Shown: piece by piece, positions 1 through 5,004 of the stretch
Layout of the letters: each line of letters begins with the position of its first letter
Position numbering within the stretch: position 1 is the first letter of the stretch
Notes under the pieces: generated by a model
What the model was told of the DNA's origin: nothing
Databases searched by the model: none
Seen by the model: only the letters and a program-made list of their open reading frames with translations
NCBI GenBank assembly: GCA_900547565.1
Contig: URHI01000128.1
Span: 1 to 5,004, forward strand
Length of the DNA stretch: 5,004 nucleotides
Reading direction: 5' to 3'
Origin: an uncultured Eubacteriales bacterium
GTDB taxonomy: Bacteria > Bacillota > Clostridia > Oscillospirales > CAG-272
Translations under genes and position numbers: made by a program

Positions 1-52
1 CACCGATTACTGTTTGCGCTGCCGCAAAGCGACAGAATGGAGCTTGATATGA
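1..52 (+). CDS. C-terminal tail of an upstream gene (partial, tentative)
   Basis: A reading frame open from the window edge (codons from base 2) ends at TGA 50-52. The visible tail is TDYCLRCRKATEWSLI, which includes one CxxC pair. Its stop overlaps the ATG at 49-51 in an ATGA arrangement, the same junction seen at 1750-1753 in this operon, and this is the main reason to believe it. The other two forward frames are also open here: frame 3 ends at TGA 45-47, and frame 1 continues into the next gene. Frame 2 has codon third positions closer to those of its neighbours. Sixteen residues are too few to name a family. Confidence 0.4.
   Translation, partial: TDYCLRCRKATEWSLI
39..42 (+). promoter_or_regulatory. 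Shine-Dalgarno site deciding the start at 49
   Basis: GGAG lies 6 nt upstream of the ATG at 49-51. The alternative in-frame ATG at 37-39 has no purine-rich SD at a useful distance, and its first codon overlaps this site. The site therefore favours ATG 49. Confidence 0.6.
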
Positions 53-309
53 AAAAATGCCTTTGGGCGGCTGTTATCTGCTTTATATTGCTGCTTACCC
101 TGACACTGACACCGCTTGCCGCCGAATCCGGCACCGCCGTCACTTTGTCCCCCGAGCTTACCGGCGATGACGACGAGGCCAAACCGCAAAGTCACCTGTG
201 GCTGATTCCCGTCATAACGGTGGCCGTGCTGTCGTGCGCCGCCGGATGGTATATCGGCTTAATAATCGATAAAAGAAACGGAAGGAGAACGCCAGATATT
301 CATGAGTAA
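49..309 (+). CDS. Small signal-peptide plus single-TM membrane protein, function unknown
   Basis: I do not recognise this 86-residue protein. It begins MKK, has a hydrophobic stretch at about residues 4-23, and shows a plausible signal peptidase I site after LAA (residues 23-25). There is no lipobox cysteine. A short polar segment follows (26-48) with an acidic DDDE at 40-43. A second hydrophobic helix spans about 50-73, and the basic tail after it (KRNGRR) indicates a cytoplasmic C-terminus. The inferred topology is a type I membrane protein with only about 23 residues outside the cell. Alternatively, the first segment stays uncleaved and the protein is a two-helix hairpin. An upstream ATG at 37 would add four residues (MELD), but the SD site and ATGA junction favour 49. 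Its 3' end overlaps the sulfatase start by 8 nt, so it is very likely co-translated with it. A role as anchor, sensor or small subunit would be speculation. Confidence 0.72.
   Translation: MKKCLWAAVICFILLLTLTLTPLAAESGTAVTLSPELTGDDDEAKPQSHLWLIPVITVAVLSCAAGWYIGLIIDKRNGRRTPDIHE
282..287 (+). promoter_or_regulatory. Distant Shine-Dalgarno site for the sulfatase
   Basis: AAGGAG is a near-ideal SD sequence but lies 14 nt from the ATG at 302, which is longer than the usual 5-10 nt. No alternative in-frame start exists between it and 302. Initiation is probably helped by ribosomes terminating at 307-309 on the overlapping upstream gene. Confidence 0.5.
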
Positions 310-1753
310 AGTCAAAAACGTCCTGATAATTTTTTGCGACCAGCTGCGCTACGACGCCGTCGGCGCATTCGGCAATCCCGACATCCGGACTCCGCACATC
401 GATGCGTTGGCCGCCGACTCGGTCGTGTTTGACCGTGCCATTACACCGTCCCCCGTATGCGTTCCTGCACGGCTGTCACTGATGGCGGGACAGTACCCCG
501 CCCGCACCGGCAACAACAATAACAACAAAAATTTCGCATACACCGGCGACGGCTTTTACGGTGAGCTGTCGCGCGCAGGATTTCTGTCCTGCAACGTGGG
601 AAAAATGCACTACGCCCGCGATATGTACGGCTCCATTGGCTTTGACATACGCCATACGCAGGAGGAGCTGTCCAACCCGCGCGATGAGTACACGCAGTTT
701 ATCATGAACTCGCCTTACCGCAATGTTTTCGACTATAACGGCGTGCGCAGTGAGATGTATTATGTCCCACAGGTGTCGCAGCTACCGGCAGAAGCGCACC
801 CGACGCAGTGGGTCGGCGACCGCAGCGTCGAATTTCTTGAAGAACACAACCCCGACCGGCCGTTTTTCCTGTTTTCATCGTTCATACATCCCCATCCGCC
901 CTTCTGCCCGCCCGCTCCGTGGAACAAGCTGTATCGCCGCGAGAGCATTCCCGAGCCGTTCGTCCCGGAGGGATATATGGCGCTCAAGCCGCTCATCGAC
1001 ACCGGCTTTGACTGCGAAAAGCTGGGAATCACACCGCTTGCCGCCAAGCGGCTCAAAAATTATTACTACGCCTGCACTTCGTTTGTGGATTACCAGGTCG
1101 GGCGCATAATAAGTACGCTGCGCGAGCGCGGACTGTATGACGACACGCTGATAATTTTCACTGCCGACCACGGCGAGTGCCTCGGCGACTACCGCAACAT
1201 GGGCAAGAGATCCATGCTGGATTACGCGGCTCACATTCCGTTCATGATGAAGGTGCCGGGCATGCAGCCGGAGCACCGTCATGACGTAGCATCGCTGGTA
1301 GATATTGCACCGACGGTGCTGAGTCTGGCAGGCGTCGCCTATGACCCGGCCGAATATGACGGCATCGACCTGTTCAGCCAGCGGCACGACTACGTTTTCT
1401 CGCAGTACAACGGCAAAAAGAATGGCGCCTACATGATTGCAAACGCCGACGAAAAGCTGGTGTACAATGCTGCGACGGGCCCCTTCCACTACTTTGACGA
1501 ATTCCCGGAATCCGTTGATAAATATGACGGATCCGATGCTCATCAGGCCGAGCTTCGCCGCCGTCTTATGGAGTATTATGACAGCGACGTTGCCATCGTA
1601 CCTCAGGGCGCGGCCAAAAAGAAAAAGGCTCCCCGTGATTTCGGCACAGCCTGGATGGATCACAAGGCGCGGCACGATGAGGAGGCGGCGCGCATACCGC
1701 CGGAATATGCTATCGACCTGCCGATAGACAATCCTAACATTGAGCAGATATGA
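302..1753 (+). CDS. Sulfatase family hydrolase, cytoplasmic, Cys-type formylglycine enzyme
   Basis: This is a complete 483-residue member of the alkaline phosphatase/sulfatase superfamily (Pfam Sulfatase), of normal length. Visible motifs: the N-terminal metal-binding segment IIFCDQLRYDAVG (D13, Q14); the sulfatase signature CVPAR at 53-57, in which C53 would be oxidised to formylglycine and R57 supports it; GKMH (K101, H103); HPHPPF at 196-201; and ADHGE (D289, H290) followed by K302. All the usual catalytic and metal positions appear present, so it should be active. The reaction is hydrolysis of a sulfate ester or sulfamate. A phosphonate or phosphate diester cannot be excluded, because such hydrolases use the same fold. 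There is no signal peptide, so it should act in the cytoplasm. In anaerobes a Cys-type enzyme needs a radical-SAM maturase (anSME), not seen here. An unusual run of five Asn (71-75) follows the signature helix. The C-terminal 50 residues are highly charged, with a KKKK stretch. It overlaps the upstream gene by 8 nt and the downstream gene by 4 nt. The substrate cannot be read from the sequence. Confidence 0.93.
   Translation: MSKVKNVLIIFCDQLRYDAVGAFGNPDIRTPHIDALAADSVVFDRAITPSPVCVPARLSLMAGQYPARTGNNNNNKNFAYTGDGFYGELSRAGFLSCNVGKMHYARDMYGSIGFDIRHTQEELSNPRDEYTQFIMNSPYRNVFDYNGVRSEMYYVPQVSQLPAEAHPTQWVGDRSVEFLEEHNPDRPFFLFSSFIHPHPPFCPPAPWNKLYRRESIPEPFVPEGYMALKPLIDTGFDCEKLGITPLAAKRLKNYYYACTSFVDYQVGRIISTLRERGLYDDTLIIFTADHGECLGDYRNMGKRSMLDYAAHIPFMMKVPGMQPEHRHDVASLVDIAPTVLSLAGVAYDPAEYDGIDLFSQRHDYVFSQYNGKKNGAYMIANADEKLVYNAATGPFHYFDEFPESVDKYDGSDAHQAELRRRLMEYYDSDVAIVPQGAAKKKKAPRDFGTAWMDHKARHDEEAARIPPEYAIDLPIDNPNIEQI
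512..526 (+). repeat. Short AAC/AAT codon repeat encoding Asn5 in the sulfatase
   Basis: Five consecutive Asn codons (AAC AAC AAT AAC AAC), followed by AAA AAT, form a short, nearly perfect trinucleotide repeat. It lies immediately after the ARTG that ends the formylglycine signature region. The reading frame is intact across it. Confidence 0.8.
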
Positions 1754-1998
1754 GTAATTCAGACAATGGCCGCACCGACAGCTCCGGGGCGCGTAAACCT
1801 GTTCCGCGCAAACCAGCCCCGCGAGCGATAAACTGTGAGTCCTGCGAATATTACGACTATGACGAGGACTGGGGCGAAAATGTCTGCCGCGTGGAGCTCG
1901 ACGAGGACGAAATGCTGCGTTTTCTCACAGGGACCAATTCATCGTGCCCGTACTACAAGTTTTATGACGAATACAAGTCGGTACAGAAGCAGAACTGA
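1750..1998 (+). CDS. Small acidic four-cysteine protein, DUF6472-like
   Basis: This 82-residue soluble protein has no signal peptide or TM segment. A basic, proline-rich N-terminus (KPVPRKPAPR, 16-25) leads into a compact acidic domain: CxxC at 29-32, then YYDYDED, C46, LDEDEM (50-55), FLTGTN, CPYY from C66, and DEYK at 73-76. From memory this matches a family widespread in Clostridia (DUF6472), of unknown function; the DUF number should be confirmed. The four cysteines (29, 32, 46, 66) suggest a structural zinc site, which is inference. The start codon overlaps the sulfatase stop (ATGA). There is no clear SD, so expression probably depends on translational coupling. It is the last gene of the operon, 6 nt before the terminator hairpin. 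The N-terminal 25 residues look like a variable extension ahead of the conserved domain. Confidence 0.85.
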   Translation: MSNSDNGRTDSSGARKPVPRKPAPRAINCESCEYYDYDEDWGENVCRVELDEDEMLRFLTGTNSSCPYYKFYDEYKSVQKQN

Positions 1999-2004
1999 AA
2001 AACC

Positions 2005-2036
2005 GGCCTCCGGATTATGCCGGAGGCCTTGTTTAT
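2005..2036 (+). terminator. Intrinsic terminator, probably bidirectional
   Basis: A perfect 9-bp GC-rich stem (GGCCTCCGG 2005-2013 with CCGGAGGCC 2020-2028) encloses a 6-nt loop and is followed by TTGTTTAT on the + strand. Read from the - strand, the same stem is followed by GG and then TTTTT (complement of 1998-2002). It lies 6 nt after the last + strand stop and between two convergent operons, so it can end both. The + strand role is the more certain. For the - strand it would give the MATE mRNA a 3' UTR of about 110-135 nt. Confidence 0.85.
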
Positions 2037-2135
2037 AGCCCTGACAAGCTTATCAAGATAGGAGATTTTAACGTGTGAAGGATTGTGCTGACGTCCCCCT
2101 GCCGCCGTTCGGTCATTTAAACGCCGCCGCGGCGG
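2037..2135. other. Convergent intergenic spacer
   Basis: This is the rest of the gap between the terminator and the MATE stop. I see no gene in it. It contains a GTG start followed at once by a TGA stop behind an SD-like AGGAG (2060-2064). It also contains a 12-bp perfect palindrome (2124-2135) next to the MATE stop codon. Neither has a clear function. Confidence 0.5.
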
Positions 2136-3488
2136 TCAATTTTTCAGTACCCTGCGGTAGAACCGGATCTGAAAAGGTACAGACCCCAGCATAGTCAGAA
2201 TACCCGCCGCTGCCTGCGAGGCCTGAACTCCCGCCAGCTGAAAAAAGTGAGGCAGGAGCAGTATCATCGGCACAAAAAATATGCCCTGACGGCAGGACGC
2301 CAGAAAAGTCGCGCCGACAACATACCCCAGGCTCTGGTACAGCTGGTTGACATATGTGGAATATGCCAGCCCCGGCAACGCAAAACACATAAGCCGCAGC
2401 ATTTGCCCGCCGACCTGTATTACCTCAGGGCTGTCGGCACGGAACAGCGCCATAATGTTATCCGACCAAAGTGCCAGCACCAGTGCCCCGAGGCAGGAGA
2501 CAATGCTTCCGAAAATCACAGCCACCGTAAACGATTTTTTCACCCGGCCGTATTTTCCCGCGCCGAAATTGTAGCCCGCGACCGGCTGAAAGCCCTGGCC
2601 GACACCCAGCACTATGTTGCGTATCAGCATGTATATCTTGTTTGCAATACTGACCGCCGCAATGGCCGCGTCGCCGTACGGGCGCACAACAATATTGAGC
2701 AGTGTAGTCGACAGACTGCCCATACCCTGACGGCAAATGGTAGGAAAACCGGTCTTGAGTATTGTATAATAGTCAGCCGGGCGCAGGCTGACATTTTTCA
2801 CCGACAGCCGCACAAAGCTGCGCCGTGTGACAAAAAACGACCCGAGTATGCAAAAGCTGACCGCCTGGCTCAACACCGTCGCCAGCGCCGCTCCGGAAAT
2901 TCCCATATTGCATACGTAGATAAACAGCGGATCAAGCACTATGTTGGCGATCCCGCCCGCGCACAGCCCCACCATGGACAGCGTCGCCGCCCCCTGAGAG
3001 CGCAATATGTTGTTCATCACAAATGCTGAACACATCAGCGGCGCGCCGATCAGTATTATACGGCCGTAGTCGCAGGCATAGGGCAGTATGGTGTCGGTAG
3101 AGCCGAACAACCGCATGGTCGGGCGCAGCGCCGCAAGGCATACCGCCATGAGCACCGTGCCGAGCACAAGCGCCGCCGCAAGCGCGGACGACGCATATTT
3201 TTCTGCCGTCCGGCTGTCCTTCTTGCCAAGGCAGCGTGAGATCAGGCTCGAGCACCCCATTCCTAGGCCATAACCCAGCGCCTGAACTATAGACTGTATC
3301 GAGTACACAATTCCGACACCGCCGGTGGCACTGTCTCCCAGCCCCGACACAAAATATGTGTCGGCCATGTTGTATACCGACGTTATGAGCATACTCACCA
3401 CCGATGGCAACGACAGGCCGACTATCAGCCGCCACACCGGAGTGGCGGTCATTTTTATGTATTTCTGTTGACTTTGCTGATCAGCCAC
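2136..3488 (-). CDS. MATE family efflux transporter (MepA-like)
   Basis: This complete 450-residue integral membrane protein has the length and about 12 hydrophobic segments typical of MATE (MatE) exporters. These couple inward Na+ or H+ flow to export of cationic or amphipathic compounds. Recognisable features: the first helix with LPSVVSMLITSVYNMADTYF (27-46, including D43); GCSSLISRCLGKKD (78-91); ILRSQG (161-166); NIVLDPLFIY (182-191) closing the first half; and GQGFQPVAGYNFGAGK (297-312) in the second half. TM segments fall at about 21-40, 55-78, 98-120, 137-155, 168-192, 196-220, 247-270, 275-297, 320-342, 362-384, 396-418 and 422-440. The start is GTG (3486-3488), chosen because GGAGG lies 7 nt upstream and the first loop-helix pattern fits the family. 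It lies 69 nt downstream of pepF on the same strand and may be co-transcribed. The substrate is unknown; drug, metabolite or peptide-like cargo are all possible. Confidence 0.95.
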   Translation of the reverse strand: MADQQSQQKYIKMTATPVWRLIVGLSLPSVVSMLITSVYNMADTYFVSGLGDSATGGVGIVYSIQSIVQALGYGLGMGCSSLISRCLGKKDSRTAEKYASSALAAALVLGTVLMAVCLAALRPTMRLFGSTDTILPYACDYGRIILIGAPLMCSAFVMNNILRSQGAATLSMVGLCAGGIANIVLDPLFIYVCNMGISGAALATVLSQAVSFCILGSFFVTRRSFVRLSVKNVSLRPADYYTILKTGFPTICRQGMGSLSTTLLNIVVRPYGDAAIAAVSIANKIYMLIRNIVLGVGQGFQPVAGYNFGAGKYGRVKKSFTVAVIFGSIVSCLGALVLALWSDNIMALFRADSPEVIQVGGQMLRLMCFALPGLAYSTYVNQLYQSLGYVVGATFLASCRQGIFFVPMILLLPHFFQLAGVQASQAAAGILTMLGSVPFQIRFYRRVLKN

Positions 3489-3495
3489 AACATTT

Positions 3496-3500
3496 CCTCC
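3496..3500 (-). promoter_or_regulatory. Shine-Dalgarno site selecting the GTG start of the MATE gene
   Basis: On the - strand, GGAGG is separated by 7 nt from GTG 3488-3486, which is ideal spacing. An out-of-frame ATG (3493-3491) lies only 2 nt from it and opens a 12-codon frame, so it is not the start. Confidence 0.75.
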
Positions 3501-3515
3501 GAACAGAATCGCCTA

Positions 3516-3541
3516 AGGGGGCTTTCAGCAAAAAGCCCCCT
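3516..3541 (-). terminator. 10-bp inverted repeat between pepF and the MATE gene (weak terminator or attenuator)
   Basis: AGGGGGCTTT (3516-3525) and AAAGCCCCCT (3532-3541) form a perfect 10-bp stem with a 6-nt loop. On the - strand it begins 16 nt after the pepF stop and ends 15 nt before the GGAGG site of the MATE gene. After the stem the - strand reads TTAGGCGATT, not a T-run, so it is not a canonical intrinsic terminator. It may be a leaky terminator, an RNA-processing or stability hairpin, or an element in the MATE leader. On the + strand the stem is followed by GCAAAAACA, so it is not a terminator in that direction. Confidence 0.6.
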
Positions 3542-3557
3542 GCAAAAACATACCCGA

Positions 3558-5004
3558 TTACTTTTTGAGCAGTCCGAGCTTATCTGCCAGCTCGCGGAAC
3601 TGGTGCAATGTGTCCGCAAACACCGAGATGGCATCCTCTACGACCGCGGGCGAGGTCATATCTATCCCGGCGACCTTGAGGCTGTCAAGCGGTGAGCGCG
3701 AGCCGCCGCACTTGAGAAAATCAATATACTTGCCGATATATTCGTCTCCCCGCTCCTCCATGCGCTTGACAATGCTTGCCGCAGCCGAGATGCAGGTAGC
3801 GTATTTGTATACGTAGAAGTTGTAGTAAAAATGCGGAATACGCATCCACTCGTCGGCAATGGGCTTGTCGCACACAACGCGCGGCCCGAAATACTTTTTG
3901 ACAGTCGCATAGTAGCGCTCACAGATAAGATCCTTAGTCAGCGGTGTGCCGGCCTCGACCAGCGAATACAGCTCGCGCTCAAATTCGGCAAACATGGTCT
4001 GTCTGAACAGCGTGCCCTTGAAGGTTTCCATGATGTTGTTGAGCACCGACAGCTTTTCCATGTCGGAGGACGATTCACGCAGCTTTTTGTGCGCCAGGAT
4101 CAGTTCATTGACGGTTGACGCCACCTCGGCGACAAATATTTTATACGAGCTGAGGTTGTAGTCGTTGTACTTGCGTGACATATATGAGTGCATCGAATGA
4201 CCGGCCTCATGCGCCAGCGTTGACACGTCATCGAAACGGCCGTTGAAATTGAGCAGCATATGAGGATCGGTGTCGTAGCTGCCTGCGCTGTAAGCGCCGC
4301 CGCGCTTGTGATCGTTGGGGAAAACGTCGACCCAGCGCTGCTCGCGCAGTCCCTTCTCCAGCGTGTCATGATACTCAGGACCGAACAGCTCAAGCGCCGA
4401 CAGCACCTCGTCAACTGCCTCTTCATAGGTGTATTTTTTCTCGAAATCGGCCACCAGCGGCGGATAAATATCGTACATGTGCAGCTGAGACAGTCCGAGC
4501 ATGGAGCGCTTGACGTCATAATACTCAAACAGAACCGACAGATTCTTGCCTACCGTATCAATGAGGTTGTTGTAAATTTCAGGCGTAACCTCGTCCTCGA
4601 AGGTTGACGCCTCGAGGCTTGAGGAATAGCCGCGGACGCGGGCAAGCGTGGAATTTTCCTTGATAAAGCTGTTGATTATGGTTGCAATGGTGTTGCCGAA
4701 CTGCTCATATCCCGCATACAGCTTGTTGAATGCGGCTCGGCGGACACGGCGGTCGGAGCTAGATACCAGCGGAATGTATGACGAGTCGGTCAGTGTGACG
4801 GTCTTGCCGCCCTCTCCGCGGATCTTGCCGAATGTCATATCACAGTCGGTGAGAATACTGTAAATGTCGTCCTGCCCGCCGATGCCGGTGCATACGTCGG
4901 CCAGCAGCTTTTCACATTCATCTGACAGAGTGTATGGCTTACGGCGCAGCTCGACCTCGATATTGCGGCGATATTTTTCAAGTGCGGGACAGACACGGTA
5001 CCAC
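3558..5004 (-). CDS. pepF: Oligoendopeptidase F (M3B zinc metallopeptidase), 5' end beyond the window
   Basis: The frame runs off the right edge and codes for 481 visible residues. PepF proteins are about 600 residues, so roughly 120 N-terminal residues are missing. The first in-frame ATG (4836-4838) is internal, because the 55 codons before it are open and family-like (CPALEKYRRNIEVELRRKPY, then TLSDECEKLLAD). In visible-fragment numbering, the zinc motif HEAGH is at 265-269 (bases 4197-4211), where H265 and H269 bind zinc and E266 is catalytic. FVAEVASTVNE follows, with E293 the probable third ligand. The C-terminal part holds YFGP, EWMRIPHFYYNFYVYKYAT (385-403) and GGSRSPLDSLKVAGIDM, all typical of the PepF/M3B family. 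The enzyme is cytosolic and cuts short peptides internally, in peptide turnover or in processing of signal or secreted peptides. Nothing suggests inactivation. The gene lies upstream of the MATE gene on the same strand. Confidence 0.96.
   Translation of the reverse strand, partial: WYRVCPALEKYRRNIEVELRRKPYTLSDECEKLLADVCTGIGGQDDIYSILTDCDMTFGKIRGEGGKTVTLTDSSYIPLVSSSDRRVRRAAFNKLYAGYEQFGNTIATIINSFIKENSTLARVRGYSSSLEASTFEDEVTPEIYNNLIDTVGKNLSVLFEYYDVKRSMLGLSQLHMYDIYPPLVADFEKKYTYEEAVDEVLSALELFGPEYHDTLEKGLREQRWVDVFPNDHKRGGAYSAGSYDTDPHMLLNFNGRFDDVSTLAHEAGHSMHSYMSRKYNDYNLSSYKIFVAEVASTVNELILAHKKLRESSSDMEKLSVLNNIMETFKGTLFRQTMFAEFERELYSLVEAGTPLTKDLICERYYATVKKYFGPRVVCDKPIADEWMRIPHFYYNFYVYKYATCISAAASIVKRMEERGDEYIGKYIDFLKCGGSRSPLDSLKVAGIDMTSPAVVEDAISVFADTLHQFRELADKLGLLKK

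Noticed and set aside
37..39. Alternative ATG start of the small membrane protein
   Set aside because: It lacks an SD site and would put MELD before the MKK of the signal peptide. ATG 49 has GGAG at 6 nt and the ATGA overlap.
875..1675. Long open frame (266 codons) on the - strand inside the sulfatase gene
   Set aside because: It is fully antisense to a gene with intact catalytic motifs. The translation has no recognisable domain, and GC-rich codon structure explains the open frame.
2458..2736. Second - strand frame within the MATE gene
   Set aside because: It is an out-of-frame shadow in the same coding region, with no domain and no independent ribosome site.
2247..3029. Open frame (260 codons) on the + strand inside the MATE gene
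   Set aside because: It is antisense to a clear 12-TM transporter. Its composition is rich in Arg, His and Gln with no hydrophobic core pattern, typical of a shadow frame.
3455..3493. 12-codon frame starting at ATG 3493 (- strand), overlapping the MATE start as a possible leader peptide
   Set aside because: The SD is only 2 nt from this ATG, too close, while it is ideally placed for the GTG. The short frame has no regulatory signature such as a codon run.
4836..4838. ATG as the start of pepF
   Set aside because: The frame stays open for 55 more codons to the window edge with family-typical sequence, so this Met is internal and the gene is cut by the window, not truncated.
1..5004. Search for CRISPR arrays, tRNA/rRNA genes, IS ends, att sites and toxin-antitoxin or defence genes
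   Set aside because: I found no spaced direct repeats, RNA-gene signatures, transposase or integrase motifs, or defence domains. Gene order and composition look like core chromosome.

Overview
The window looks like an ordinary chromosomal segment of an anaerobic, moderately GC-rich Firmicute, most likely a gut-type Clostridia (Oscillospiraceae/Ruminococcaceae-like). That assignment is inference. It rests on a small acidic four-cysteine protein of a type I know from Clostridia (DUF6472-like), a PepF-type oligopeptidase, a MepA-like MATE transporter, a Cys-type sulfatase and frequent use of ATA for Ile. No rRNA, tRNA, CRISPR array, insertion sequence, integrase or phage gene is visible.

Layout. 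On the + strand (1-1998) lies a tightly packed operon. It holds the tail of a probable upstream gene (stop at 50-52), a small secreted/membrane-anchored protein (49-309), a sulfatase with an intact formylglycine motif (302-1753), and the small four-Cys protein (1750-1998). Every junction overlaps by 4 or 8 nt, so translation is probably coupled. A strong hairpin (2005-2028) ends the operon. On the - strand, converging on it, are pepF (enters from the right edge, stop at 3558) and a MATE efflux transporter (3488-2136, GTG start with a good Shine-Dalgarno site). They are 69 nt apart, and a 10-bp inverted repeat lies between them. The 137-nt gap between the two convergent operons holds the hairpin, which has T-rich tails on both strands and can serve both directions.

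How the genes may work together. The sulfatase has no signal peptide, so it should act in the cytoplasm on imported sulfate esters (or a related phospho- or phosphonate ester). It needs a formylglycine-generating enzyme, which is not in the window. The small membrane protein and the four-Cys protein are its translationally coupled neighbours, and their roles are unknown. PepF is a cytosolic zinc endopeptidase for short peptides. The MATE protein is a membrane exporter that may be co-transcribed with pepF, although the hairpin between them could reduce read-through.

I see no convincing new defence or mobile system. The part most worth a second look is the overlapping trio of signal-peptide/TM protein, cytosolic sulfatase and four-Cys protein.
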